Source: Karstenula rhodostoma CBS 690.94
Lineage: Eukaryota; Ascomycota; Dothideomycetes; Pleosporales; Didymosphaeriaceae
Assembly (NCBI GenBank): GCA_010093485.1
Contig: MU001500.1
Span: 1,250,198 to 1,314,197 of the forward strand
Length of the DNA: 64,000 nucleotides
Direction: 5' to 3'
A program made the translations under genes and the position numbers. The notes below the pieces were generated by a model that ran no database searches, was not told where the DNA came from, and saw only the letters and a list, made by a program, of their open reading frames with translations. Below are positions 21,915 through 33,185 of the stretch, one piece after another (position 1 is the first letter of the stretch; every line of letters starts with the position of its first letter).

Positions 21915-22676
21915 ATGAGCCTACAGGATCAACGTGAGAGTATTCTGACGTTTCATCTAGGAACTGTCCGAATGCACAAGCGTACTCGACGACTTAGGGA
22001 TTTTGCGGAACAACAGCAACAGAGAAGACAACTGGAAAAAAGTATCACCGAGCTCTTCAAGTTTACAGCCAAGTTTCTGGGTGGCCCGAACTTCGAAAAG
22101 AATCAAAACGACGCACTCCAGCAGCTGCGGAAGAATATGAAGACGTGGGACACAAGTGCAATTGCAGACCCGAACGGTTCCTTTACCACGTTTGTACGAG
22201 TATTGTGCATTGCACAAAATGAGCTGTTGCTTGGCATAGACCAAGTCAAGCTCTTTTTGTCACAGCGCACGCAGCATATGAGCGCAATGGGGAAAGACTT
22301 GGAGGACCTGGCCTCAGACCGAGACGACTGGAAAGCCGAGTATGCGGAACTAGAGAAGTTTCTTGACGCCAAAGAGGAGAGCTTCGCAGGAGCGAAAGAA
22401 GCATTGAAGGAAGCCAACAGGAAACTACAGGAATTGGCGGACACCAATAAAGAATTGGAGGACACCATGAAGGAATTCGAGCTCACCAATAAGGTGTTGA
22501 AGGACACAAGCAAGGTCTTGGAAGACATGAACAAGGCCTTTAAAGTAGCCAATGAGATCTTAACGGAGGACTTGTCCTCAAAGATGCAAGACATCGAAGT
22601 CATGGCTGGTTTGCTGGGACTGGGCGACGCGAGCCTGCGTGGCTCGGACATTGAGAGAGAAGGCCAGGGAGAGTGA
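21915..22676 (+). CDS. Coiled-coil protein, part B (~253 aa as read)
   Basis: An ATG-started open frame encodes a globular helical section (ITELFKFTAKFLGGPNFEKN, FVRVLCIAQNELLLGIDQVK) followed by a regular coiled coil with repeated NKELEDT/NKVLKDT/SKVLEDM units. The first ~45 codons may not be translated: an intron with GTATGA donor (21914) and CATCTAG acceptor (21960) would instead link the upstream frame (LEDGSVSLAM) to ELSECTSVLDDLG, and a one-base slip at the A6 run near 22037-22042 would then reach this frame. No known family; the last residues GSDIEREGQGE are polar. Confidence 0.5.
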   Translation: MSLQDQRESILTFHLGTVRMHKRTRRLRDFAEQQQQRRQLEKSITELFKFTAKFLGGPNFEKNQNDALQQLRKNMKTWDTSAIADPNGSFTTFVRVLCIAQNELLLGIDQVKLFLSQRTQHMSAMGKDLEDLASDRDDWKAEYAELEKFLDAKEESFAGAKEALKEANRKLQELADTNKELEDTMKEFELTNKVLKDTSKVLEDMNKAFKVANEILTEDLSSKMQDIEVMAGLLGLGDASLRGSDIEREGQGE

Positions 22677-23597
22677 ATTTGTGGATTAGTGTACTATCAA
22701 TAACACTGAGTGACGCCTGAGATCATTTCGCTTGTGCTCTGTTGGACCGATCATCCGATCGCAACTAACGAATACACGCTCCAACTTTGCCGACGAGGGT
22801 ACTGTCTGAGAGCGGTGCCAGATCAATGCTTCAGACCTTCGTTGCGCTCGTTCTCTAGAGAATCACGCGATTGCTTGTCAAACAGAGCAGTCTAAGACAA
22901 TATTATTGGTACATACAACGTCCCGTACGCTTTCCCCCTCAGAGGAACAGTATATAGCCCACCCTCTGGCCCTGGTACTGTGACCCAGCAGCCAAGAGAT
23001 TCTGTTCCTTTGGGCGACCAGGGAGTACACCACGGCGTACGTCAAGTCCTTTCGGGACGCAACAAAGGCAGGAGTTGAGGGAGCCTGGGCTTGAGATTAC
23101 TATTTAGCATAACTACTTGCGCAGCGAGAAGATGCTAACAGTATAAAATACAAACCCCCCTTCCGAGGGGGGTTCCGGTTCGTGGAAATCAATGGACTTG
23201 ACTAGTATTCAAGCTTTTTTTAATACGTAGAAGTAATTCTTAAATCGCCTCTAAAACACGACTGCAAGGTTTTTTAGTCTCCTACTACTTCTCGCCAATA
23301 TCAACTCAAAACAAGTGACGTGAAGGTTGAAAAACTCGAAAGCACCTCCAGAGGCTCGACCATACGTCACATGATTCCCTACGCCACTTTATTTCAGAAC
23401 CAACTTATGTCAGCCCTCGAATGCGCCCCTTGCCATACTTACACACCCTCGGCCTCACCCTGCTTAAATCCACCCTCCTGCACTCCGCTCCACCCGGCAT
23501 TGTTTATACTCCTGCACCTCAGCTCACACCAACGAAACCTCGACATCGTCCAGCTTGGATGACTACCTCGTTTCAACTCTGATCGAGTCTGAGAAAG
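22677..23597. other. Intergenic region with a GC hairpin
   Basis: No gene is supported. It contains a perfect short inverted repeat (separate entry) and an AT-rich stretch at 23200-23280, then C/T-rich sequence up to the next ATG. Confidence 0.5.
23153..23174. repeat. Perfect inverted repeat (8-bp arms, 6-nt loop)
   Basis: AACCCCCC, loop TTCCGA, GGGGGGTT. The arms are fully complementary and GC-rich, in otherwise AT-rich surroundings. Confidence 0.8.
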
Positions 23598-25972
23598 ATG
23601 GGGCTCGTGAGCTGGGTCTTCGGCAACAAGCCGAAGGCTTCGGAGCAAGCATCGTCTACCACGACTCCCGGAGACAAGCCTGACGGCGAAGTCAAGGCCT
23701 ATAGTAAAAAAGCATCTCCCGAGACGAACACTTCTAGCCGCGATGATCAGTTTACCATCGAAGAGCTCGATGGCGACGACGGTACCCTGGACGCTGAGGT
23801 AGAGTCTGGACATGAAAATCCTGATCCAGAGGCTCGATCCTCAAACAGTGTGCAGGTAAGTGCTTCACCGCGACGACGTAGTGCCAAGTACTGTTCTCAC
23901 CACGCCACAGGTCAAACGCTCCGCTTCGACGAAGTCCGCTAGAAGCTCGCGGTTCTCTAGCACAGCCGAGCTGTTCGGAGGTGACGATACTGACTTCCTC
24001 ACGGATTTCCTTGAGGAGGCTCCCGTACCCTTGAAGTTCCAGCGACCCACAGAGACGTTACCAGAGAACAACAAGGACGCTGTAAGCCCGGGTATCGACA
24101 AAAACGGCAACGAAGATGGTGCTTACGATGGAGACGTGAGCGAGCAAGACGAGGAGGCTGATGGCGACATGTGAGTATGTCTTCAAACAAGCAGATGGGA
24201 CCCGCTGACCTGCTGATAGAGCATCACCGCGTTCCTCTGACCTCGAGGCCAATACCTCTGAGCAGTCCGCCCTGTCCAAGTCTACGAAATCTGGAGAAGA
24301 CAACCAGGCTATCGCTCCAACCGATGAAGACCAAAGCGACGCGCATGAGGACGAGCAGGAGGAGCAACAAGGTGTCGCTGCCGAGCAGGAAACTCTCACA
24401 GAAGAACAGGTTGCCATCGTCAAGGTACCCAGCACCGATGCTGACCAGGCGCGCTTGCGCAAGCCTATCTTCACCTGCAACTGGGGCGATTCAGACGAGG
24501 ATGAGGGTGATTGGCCATCACTACACGTGGAGGATAAGATCGCCATTGTCAAAGAACCTAGCACCAAGATTCGCTTGCCCAAGCCTGTCATAAAAACCAG
24601 CTGGGCCGATCTGGATGATGATGATGATGACGACGATTGGACTATTCCCGTTGGGTGGACAGCTGACAAGGATGGCGAAAATGGTCCGATCGATCAGACA
24701 TTCCAAGGGGCTGAACGAGGCTCAGAAGCTGGAACACTGGCATCCCGTTATGGTGCAGGACACTCTGGCCTGGATAAAGGTGGAGATGTTGCAAAGTCCG
24801 ACCTGAACCAGGCTGGTGAGAAACCCAAGAAGATCGGAACACGCGTTCGGGGCTCAAAGTTCGGAACAGTGGCGTCCAAATACCCTTCGTCACCGCTAGA
24901 CTGCGGCGCTGGTTATACCGGCCCCTCTCGCTCACTCGCTTTCCACCAATATGCCACCGTTGAGCAAGCATACCGCTACGAAGAGATACGACGAGATGCA
25001 GATGAAGCGTACCAGATCCAGATGCAGAAACTCAGGGAGCGTTACGCCGCAGAGATCGAGTTCTTCAAAGAACCGTCAACCATCGCACCCGATGAGGAGG
25101 ACCTGCACGACGACGAGATGCGCAAAGTTTTCAGCGACATATATCCTGCCCTCCCAAGCCAGGAGGCCCATGGAAAGATGCACATCATCGACTGGAAGAC
25201 ACTCATGGGCCCGGACTACATGGGGCCAGACCCCGATGACGAGGAGAAATATCTCTTGCACTTCGTCAAGCCGCGCCTGTGCGATGCCGTGGCGACACTT
25301 CTGTTCGAATCGGACCCCTTCTCACTCGACGCGTGGCTCGATCCATCCAAGAAAGTCGTAGAGTGGTGGCACAGCCCGCACTATCTCCACCGCGGGGTAA
25401 TGAGGACCGTCATCCGGCGCGACGGCAACGATGTCATCGTAGGTACCTTCACCGACCTCGGCTTCAACGTCTGCTGGTCGCAGTATATCAAGGCTGAAAT
25501 CGACGATGACGGGCAGTGGACCGAGACATATGCCTTCCAGGGCGGACAGTTCATGAAGAAGCCCGGCGAGAAAGAGCCCGGTGCTTCTTCGCGAAAAATT
25601 CGCGGTGAGATCGACTGGGAGTCGTTCGAGATTGGCGAATTCAAGTACTATGACGAAGACGAGCTGTGTGATCCGATCGAGACACTGTGGCACGGCCGGG
25701 TGCTGGCGCATACGATGCTTAGGATGATTCTTGACAACTATAGTCAGTATCGGGGCGGGAATACCGTTGAGCTGGTTATTGACGGGAAATTGACGTCGAT
25801 AGAGCAGCGGGGTATTAGACGCGTGCCTAGGATTAATGGCATCGAGAATGATCGGATCGAGGAAGTGGTGTCATCTCTTGGACTGTTCGCTCCGTTCGAA
25901 GAAGACGTTCTATCTTTGGAGTTCTCTTCCAAAAAGTTGAACGAAGTTGAGCTTGAGCCGATGACATGTTGA
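23598..25972 (+). CDS. Acidic low-complexity protein, 756 aa, unrecognised
   Basis: Exons 23598-23855, 23911-24170 and 24220-25972 join across 55- and 49-nt introns (GTAAGT/ACAG and GTGAGT/ATAG); the total is exactly 757 codons. The N-terminal 300 residues are very acidic and disordered, with a run of eight Asp and repeated motifs CNWGDSDEDEGDW and TSWADLDDD that look like an internal duplication (each preceded by a VKxPSTxxxRLxKP element). The C-terminal ~450 residues are globular, with WWHSPHYLHRGVMRTVIRRD and DWESFEIGEFKYYDEDE. No signal peptide or membrane span. I do not recognise a family; function unknown, probably intracellular. Confidence 0.85.
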
Positions 25973-26423
25973 CTTGTATATTTGGTAATGCTGTTTCGAC
26001 GGCACACTATTGAACATTGAACTGCAGCTTTAATTGTAGGATTGCGGATGCTTTAAGGGTGCGAGTTGTTGGTACTCAATAGCACTGGCTTGGACACGAC
26101 GAGTGGCAAGTGCGTGTATTGCAGCGCGGTGGAGGAAAGGGAAGGAATCAAGCGGAGGAAGGAAGGAGCTGCTCTGTCACCTCCATGCAACTAGTAGATA
26201 TCAGCACGGCCTTTTTTTTTTTTTACGGACAAGTTTTGGACTTACGTTTGAGCATGTACAAGCGGCACATGCTTCACTACTATAAATTCAGCATTGGATG
26301 TTATAGACACATTTGTTCCTACTCCAAAACATCCACCTTTAAACAAAAACACCAGTCCATTCACTTCCCCGGGTATCATACGGCACAACAAGTAATTGCA
26401 CCATCGCTGGAACGACGTGGAAC
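25973..26423. other. Convergent intergenic region with T13 tract
   Basis: Two 3' UTRs face each other here. The plus strand carries a 13-T run at about 26212-26224. No gene is supported. Confidence 0.5.
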
Positions 26424-28325
26424 CTATTCAGAAAACAGCAGAGCAACCATCGTCTTCGTCGCTGCGAACACGCCTTTACTCTGCAGAATGGAAGTAAAAG
26501 TTTCCGGTATCTTCTTAAAGCTGTCATTGCTATCCGATTCGCGCCCTGTGCGATACGTTAGCATTTTTGCCCCTTCGCTCTTCTTTTCTCATGTGTACTT
26601 ACAGACGCGTGGCACGGCAGGGACGACACCCACCTCAGACTCGGCTTCACCCGTCCAATCAAAGTGGGTTTTCCAGGTAATCTTGAGCGACACATGTCTG
26701 TCCTCCAGCAACAGTGTGTCGCGACCAAGATGTCGGCTCAGATCCTTTCGCAAGAGAATGCGGCCCGGTTTGCCTCCACTTCGCACATCGATGTTTTCGG
26801 TGTCCTCGCTTATCCGTCCAGGAATAAGATGTCTGAATGCGACTTCGCATCGATGCCAGTACTCTGCACGCTTTCTCACAACTTCCCAGTATGAGCCAAC
26901 CGCCCAGCAAGCGTTGCCAAGGTCTTTCTCTTTCGCTCTCGCCCGCATAAAGGCCCCTAGCTCGCGATCGGCCCAGTGAGGGAGTTGGAGAAGTTTCAGG
27001 TCGACTATCGCATTACTCAGTGTGTCGATCGTTATAGAGATAGACACTGTAAGGAGACGCTGTGGGCCGGTGATATCGATCACATGCTTTTGGTGGACCC
27101 GACTCGACGAGGGAGGATTTTGCCCGCGCGGGACGCTCAGCGTCGTGTTGAATGTGAATGAAGTAAACATTTGTAGATAAGGGAGCGGATCGTCGAGCTC
27201 GAGAGGTCGGTGGGATGCAATAGGGTTGTCAGGTTGCGGTTTGGGTGGAGTGATCAGTTGAGTTGCGAAAGGTAGGAAAGAACATAGCATCGAAGACAAC
27301 GCTGGAGGCTGACCTTCCTCCTCCTCTTCTTCTCCGCTCTTCGCGAGCTCGTTTATGAGTTTGACTAGCGCCTCTCTTTCTTCTGGCGAACCCACGTATG
27401 ATGCGGGTTGTGCTTGTGATGTCGCTATCTCTTCTGTACATCTTGAGACCTGCTTTTCTAGAAGCCCCAGCTCCTTCTCCAAACGCGCTTTCTCGCGCTT
27501 CTTCTCTTCAAGTTCGGGATCAGGTGGCTGTGCCTTATCTTGCCGTGTCTGCTGAGCTTCATTCTCGGCGTTCCGCACGTGCCCGTCCACTGGCACATCT
27601 ATGCCATCCTGGTGTACAGCTGGTGCTTTCCTCGGTGTACGCGATCTTCTCGAGAGCTCATTCAGACGCGGCGGCAGCTTACTCGGCGAGGAAAAAAGAC
27701 CGGGACGTGGGGTGTATCCTTCTTGGGCACCTCTCTGGGAAGGTGTCGCTGGCAACTCTGCTTCTTCCTCCAATGCTGCGCCCGCCAAGCGTTCCCTTCT
27801 CGGTCGTGTTTTCTGTGCGTGAGGAGTGGTTTGTGGGCGGGGCTGTCGAGCGTGAGGCGATTGTGCTCCAACGACGGTTCCATTTGCTTCTTCCTCGGCT
27901 GCCACTGGCGCACTTTGCAGCATATCATCCTGCTCGCCCAAGATGAAAGCGCGCGCCTGCTTTCCGCGCGCAAGTATATCCGCCCGGGTGTTGAGTGCTG
28001 CTGCATCTGAAGAGGATGGTCGCTGGAGGAGATCGGGATATCCGCGCGCAAGACTGGCTTTGGTCGGCGATGCGAACGATGGTCTTCGCGGAGGCCTGCG
28101 TGGGGGCTCCTTCAAAGGACTTGACGACCTGCCAGGCGCGCCCTTCGTTGGTGAGATAGAAAACCGACGAGGTGGAGCTTTCAGAGGGCTTGTACGTTGG
28201 TTGTCGGCAGTGAGAAAGGAGCGGGATGGTATAGAAGGTTTGCGCGGCGGTTGCTTCAACGGACTGACCGGCCCGTCTCCTTCGGGTGAGGCCGTCTTCC
28301 TCCTCTTTCTGGCTGGCTCGTCCAT
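26424..28325 (-). CDS. Unrecognised protein with SPLK/SPTK-rich N-terminus, coiled coil and C-terminal folded domain, 614 aa
   Basis: Exon 1 (26603-28325) and exon 2 (26424-26545) join across a 57-nt intron (GTAAGT, GCTAAC, CACAG). The N-terminal ~250 residues are basic and disordered with repeated CDK-like sites (SPLKQPPRKP, SPLKAPPRR, SPTKGAP, SPLKEPPRR, SPTKASLARG). A coiled coil follows (KREKARLEKELGLLEKQVS), then an alpha/beta domain (LLTVSISITIDTLSNAIVD, PHWADRELGAFMRARA) and a helical end ILQSKGVFAATKTMVALLF. This layout would fit a chromatin or kinetochore component with an RWD-like domain, but that is a guess from architecture only. A nuclear location fits the early KRRK motif. Confidence 0.85.
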
Positions 28326-28729
28326 GGTCCTTTACTTGGATGCGGTCGAGAACGTGTGATGCAGGACTGCAGACGCGTCGCCGTGTAGCAATTAATATAT
28401 CAATACATTGAGTGCCAGTAATCGCGTGCGTTGGAGGCCGACGTTGCGCGTAGTGAAATCGAGTCGGCACGCGTCGCGTGGTGTTTGTTGCGGGCCAGCT
28501 GCTCCGGTCGACCTGCGGGGATAAACTAGCCGAGACACAGCAGAAGGCGGGCCCTAGTATGACTTCATGGCCGAGCTCCATGCATTCGTCATCCGACCTG
28601 TCGCGAACTTTTTGTGCACCTTCGCAGCCTTCGAAAGCGCGTTGCTTCCACACAGTAGTGCGATCACGTGCATGAGGACACACAGGTGGCGCTGCTGCTG
28701 AAGAGCTAGGTCAAACATTTACACCGAGC
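28326..28729. other. Divergent promoter region
   Basis: About 400 bp between two starts facing away from each other; shared promoter space. No other signal was recognised. Confidence 0.45.
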
Positions 28730-29552
28730 ATGGAGCAGCTTGGGCGATCCGTCGGACTTCTGGCATTGTACCGCAACCTCTGCGCATCCTGCCGCCCAAC
28801 GTCACCTGGGAACTCTTTGCTATTAGGCTCAGAAAGGGCAGGGCTCCAGAACAGCGACCGGATACAGCGACGATTCAAGGGCTACATTGCGCCGCCTGGC
28901 CAACAAGCAAGACCTATTGAAGGCTACTATGCAGGTGCGCGGCAATGTCTCTGTACAACACGACCATGGAAACTTATTCTTGATTCTAGAAATCCTAAAG
29001 AAGCCTTTAGCGAAAACTTCCCCTGCCACACGCACCGCGCCGTCGCCACCGCCGCCCGAATGGGAGTGGCTCCCAAAGACGGGTGAAGAAGAGACACTCG
29101 CAAAAGCACGCAATGTTTTCGGATCGATAGCAGGGCCAGAAGAAAGGAGGAAAGAAATAGAAGCCGCCTCGCACGAGGTTGCCGGTGTCCTAGTCCCGCC
29201 CAAGCCCGAAGAACCAGACAATTGCTGCATGTCCGGCTGTGTGAACTGCGTATGGGACATGTACAGAGACGAGATGGAAGAGTGGGCGGCAAAGAGCACG
29301 GAGGCTCGCGCCAGAATGCAGGCTCAACGAGAAAGTGGACAAGGGACAGGGAGCATCATAGCGGGCAAGGACACGCCCACACATGTCGCAACGAGCATGG
29401 ACGATGACGGCGGAGGCAGCGAAACGAACTGGGTGGCGCCAGTAAGCCAGGAGGCCTTGTTCGACGATATACCCGTAGGCATACGAGAGTTCATGCGGAC
29501 GGAGAAGAAGCTGAAGGAGAGACAACAGGCGGGGCGTGCAGCAGCAGCATAG
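28730..29552 (+). CDS. OXLD1-like oxidoreductase-like domain protein, 255 aa
   Basis: Exons 28730-28934 and 28990-29552 join across a 55-nt intron (GTGCGC...TCTAG), turning two overlapping frames into one. The N-terminus is Arg-rich with few acidic residues (MEQLGRSVGLLALYRNLCAS), consistent with mitochondrial import. The signature is KPEEPDNCCMSGCVNCVWD followed by MYRDEMEEW, the short Cys-rich domain of the OXLD1/oxidoreductase-like N-terminal family (CC-x3-C-x2-C). Family members are mitochondrial, and the cysteines may bind a metal or take part in redox chemistry; the molecular role is not established. Its 3' end lies only ~115 bp from the DPM3 stop on the other strand. Confidence 0.88.
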
Positions 29553-29667
29553 CGTGAAATATCCAATACCCATGATATCAACCAGTCCAAATGCATTGCC
29601 TATAACTCGGCCTTGTACGCCGATTGTTATGCCTCCTCCTATCCCACCACAGATGCCCGTGTCGAGC

Positions 29668-30055
29668 TTAATCGGAGCCAACGTCCACACCCTTCGCGCT
29701 GAGCTCGGTGCGTGCCTGCGCTATCTGCGACACCAATTCCTTGTGCGCCTCCGGGACATCGTTGAAGGTGAAAACTCCCCATCCGAGCTTGAAGAGGAGG
29801 TATGCGCCGAATGATACGAGGGCCCAGAACGGGAGCTGCAATGGAATCAGCTAGTGCTCGGTTGTTAACGTGAAGCGATGTTTACCACAGGGACAATCTC
29901 GTTCTGTATCTTCTCGGGGAAAGACACGACCTCCATGAAAACCGCCAGGTAGAGCTACACGTATTAGAAGCATGCTCAACAACTGCAGCGTCGGAGCGAT
30001 TACATACAGAGGTGAAGAGGAGAGCGATGGAGATTGTCTGCTGAGCGCGCGTCAT
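29668..30055 (-). CDS. dpm3: Dolichol-phosphate mannosyltransferase subunit 3, 94 aa
   Basis: Three small exons (30008-30055, 29886-29954, 29668-29835) with 53- and 50-nt introns encode a protein of family-typical length. It begins MTRAQQTISIALLFTSLYLA, has a second membrane helix in LPFWALVSFGAYLLFKLGWG, and ends with a cytosolic helix containing TFNDVPEAHKELVSQIAQAR and KGVDV. DPM3 anchors the catalytic subunit DPM1 in the ER membrane through this C-terminal coiled-coil-like part; the complex makes dolichol-P-mannose for N-glycans, O-mannosylation and GPI anchors. The gene is easily missed because no exon exceeds 170 nt. Confidence 0.95.
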
Positions 30056-30539
30056 ATTTGCGGGAGAGAGAGGGCGGACTTGGTTTTGAACGAGAGTCGT
30101 GGAACAGCACTGAGCACTCCTGTTGTTGGGCAGTCGTCGCTGCCACATTTCAGAAGACGGCGCCAAGGCCAGGCCAGCTGCAGAGACCCTGTCTCGGGCA
30201 CGTGCCCTAAGCGAGCTTCCCCAATTGATCAGCATACAGAAGGAGAAACGACGCATGAACATTTTGCCTCTTTGACGGCATACATCCTTGTAATTTCAGA
30301 GACTGCCCCTCGGCTCACGGAACTTGGGCGCCGAGATCAAGTGTCTTAAGGCATCCATGCATGAGCGCCAATTCTGGCCGACAGGGTTCAGGCAAACAAG
30401 GTTTCAACTTGCTGCGTCCAGATCATTTTCCTAATCTGTGTGAATGCTACTCTCAGAATGCTACCATAGATATCGACGTTCTTGAGACCCCGACGTATTC
30501 TTCCAGTTTGCTCCTCACAACTCAACTTTCCGAAGCAAC
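30056..30539. other. Divergent promoter region between dpm3 and SmgGDS-like gene
   Basis: Lies between two starts facing away from each other. No convincing frame or TATA element was seen. Confidence 0.45.
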
Positions 30540-32664
30540 ATGTTTTCAACGAATGATGACTCCAAGCAAACCGTGGCGGACCTCGAGGACTATCTGGACC
30601 AAGGCCCACAAGCAAGTCCGCAAAAGCTGTCAGAGATAGAGTGGTGGCTGAAGCACCTGGATTCGGCGGAGAGCTCCGAGTCTGATGTCAAAGTTGTCCA
30701 ACTTTTGGGTACCGCAGCAGGAAAGCAGTGGGATGAACAACGTACGGCCTACAACAGTGAGCTTGATCCTAGTACAGACTGACAGTCATAGGCATATGGC
30801 AGGATTTGTTCCGGGAGCATGAGATACTCGCAAGTGTCCTAAACAATCTCGACCGCTCGACAGATTGCGTTGCACTCAACAACCAGTACCTGCGAGTTAT
30901 TGGCAATTCGGTTGCTTACAATGGTAAAGTTGTCCTCATCGCGTTGTGATCTATCTGACAAATTCGAGACTCAAACCGCGAAGTGGTTCTCAACCATTTC
31001 ACAAAGATCGTGAGTTGTCTGGCGGAAAGGGAGCTGAGAAGGACTGCACTAGCGGTACTATACAATCTCGGCCAGGACTACGGTGCGTACTTTCCTCTCA
31101 ATCAGTGGCCTCTTCTGAACAGAATTAGAACCTGCCAACGTTCAAGCAGCGGAAGCCAGACTTGACCGTACCATAACACAACACTTAGCGGCAGATGGCA
31201 TTCCAGAAGAAGCCATAGATTTCGCAACAACCATTATAAATCGGACTACAGAGAAACTTACGCCGGCACAGCTGGGAGATGAAACATCGATGGCAGTCTT
31301 CGACGACATTCTGCGCACTGCAGCACAGTACGACGAAGACCAATGTCAAGATTACGTGGCACTGATCGTCCACTACTTGCAAGATCCGGAGTTCCAGCAA
31401 AAGGTCGCACACCCCGACGTTGTGCAGAGACTTCTGGAGCTTTTGCTTGACCTTGAGTTTAACGAGTTGACCAAGGATGAAGTGCATATTGCCATGCAAG
31501 AATTAGCTACGCAGAACAATCCGAACGAGACCGCGTCCGAGGAAACAAGCATCATACTCATGGTGCGCCTGGTCAACTGTGTGTCTGCCCTGTCCGCGAC
31601 CGACGCTTTTATCGAAAATTTCACATTAGAGTCTCGAATAGTACACACGCTCAAAGAGAAGCTTGTATCAGCACAAGCAATGCCATCCACGGTGTGCGCA
31701 TGTGTCATGTTGGGCAATATTGCGACTTCGGATAGCGTTTGTATCGACATAGTCCAGAAGCTGGGCCTGCACGAAGCGCTCATCAAGATCCTTGCCACGC
31801 GCAAAGAGCAGGCACTTTTATACGCTGCTGCCGGCTTCATGCGACATCTCACCTTTCCCGAATCCAATCGACCTATTTTGGGAGCAGCCGGGCTTGTTGG
31901 AACTTGCTGCCACCTTTTCGGCAACATCCAAGATCCTGCCGTTCGTGGAGAAGGTGCAGCCATACTTTGCAAACTCATAACGGATTGCTTGCCCAATATC
32001 GCCCAATTAATACGCAAAAGCCTGCCGGCGAATATCATGCTCGCTCCGCTACCGGATGTTCCACTTCCTGGGAGCCCCAGATATCTACACCACGTCGTCA
32101 GACAGGCGTTGACACCATCAGCACCGCTACCCAGCACATCGATGAAGAATTCCATGATTGAGCTTGGCCGGACTCTGGTTGCCATCTTACGGTACGTACG
32201 CCGCCCAACTTCGGAAGGAGACTTGGATGAGATGACGCGCTGTTTCTTCGATGTCCCTGCGGTGGCCCGACCGATTGCCAGACTAGTTCGCCAGCGTTTC
32301 TACGCCGATGCGCGCTCTGAAGGTCTGCTAGGATTGGGACTTATGGCGCAGACTCCAGAGGGCGCAGCGTGCGTTATTGAAGAGATGAAGGTAGATACAG
32401 GTCTGCTGGATGTCATCAAAGAGTTTGCAGGCGAGCAAAAGGGCGATGCGCAGAAGAACAATGAGAGCGCGGGAAGAGACTATCAAAATGCCGTGGTATT
32501 GTTGCATGGTCTTGCGACCAACGGAGTAAGTCAAACTGTGACAATCGTTGTCTTGCGGTATTGGTTGCTGACCCGATTCGTGACAGGGAGATGGCATGGA
32601 TGCGGCTCTGAGAAGCGACGTGGAGGCATTGCAGGCAGAACTGAGCAGGCTTATGGTGTCGTGA
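30540..32664 (+). CDS. SmgGDS/Rap1GDS1-like armadillo-repeat protein, 645 aa
   Basis: Five exons (30540-30756, 30792-30923, 30969-31082, 31129-32525, 32587-32664) keep one frame; introns are 35-61 nt, the first unusually short. The protein is entirely alpha-helical with armadillo-type repeats, for example AMPSTVCACVMLGNIATSD, EQALLYAAAGFMRHLTFPE and RGEGAAILCKLITDCL, and has no signal peptide. Fungal relatives of SmgGDS bind and chaperone or exchange nucleotide on Rho/Rap-type small GTPases with polybasic tails; S. cerevisiae Bem4 is a functional parallel. The last exon encodes a short helix (DVEALQAELSRLMVS). Family assignment rests on repeat layout and length; the partner GTPase is inferred. 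Confidence 0.8.
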
Positions 32665-33185
32665 AACAGATTTGGTCTGGGTCAAGAATAAATGGGTATC
32701 GTAGAATAGATATACGTTGTTTGCAACCAAAGCACTCGTGACAGTCCGCCGGTGCTGCTGCGTGTAAAGACGGAGAACAAAGGCAGAGGCAGCGTCACCC
32801 CACCATGTTCCTGCATACCGTGTTGCAGAGTATATCCATGGAAGACTGCACCATCGAACCACGGCGCAAAAAGCACACTCAGGCACAGCGAATCATGGCC
32901 TGCGCATTTGTAGTGAAGAGCAAAGCGCACGGTGGATGTCACGCGGAGCGTAATCACAGCGCTTGTGATTGGCCAGACGGCTGCTGATGTAACCACCAGC
33001 GCCGTGCGGTGAGAGCATAGCCAGGCCGCGAGGGTCTGATGCGAAGAGCTCGCTCTACGTATTTAAAGCTTCAGATCCCTTTGCTGACGTTCCTCAAACA
33101 CAGCTCTTCACCCCTCCAGCTCACAAACAACACTCAATCAGACAACCACACGCCTTCAAAACCACCCTTCCCCAATACTCCCAAG
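32665..33185. other. Intergenic region upstream of metallothionein-like gene
   Basis: Holds a 3' UTR and the promoter of the next gene, including a TATA-like element (separate entry). No additional gene is supported. Confidence 0.5.
33060..33068 (+). promoter_or_regulatory. TATA-like box of metallothionein-like gene
   Basis: TATTTAAAG lies about 120 nt before the ATG, followed by a CT/CA-rich leader, the arrangement of a strong inducible fungal gene. Confidence 0.45.

Noticed and set aside
28887..29552. Unspliced reading of OXLD1-like gene from the internal ATG
   Set aside because: A canonical 55-nt intron joins the upstream ATG exon, adding an import-type N-terminus and removing a non-conserved stretch.
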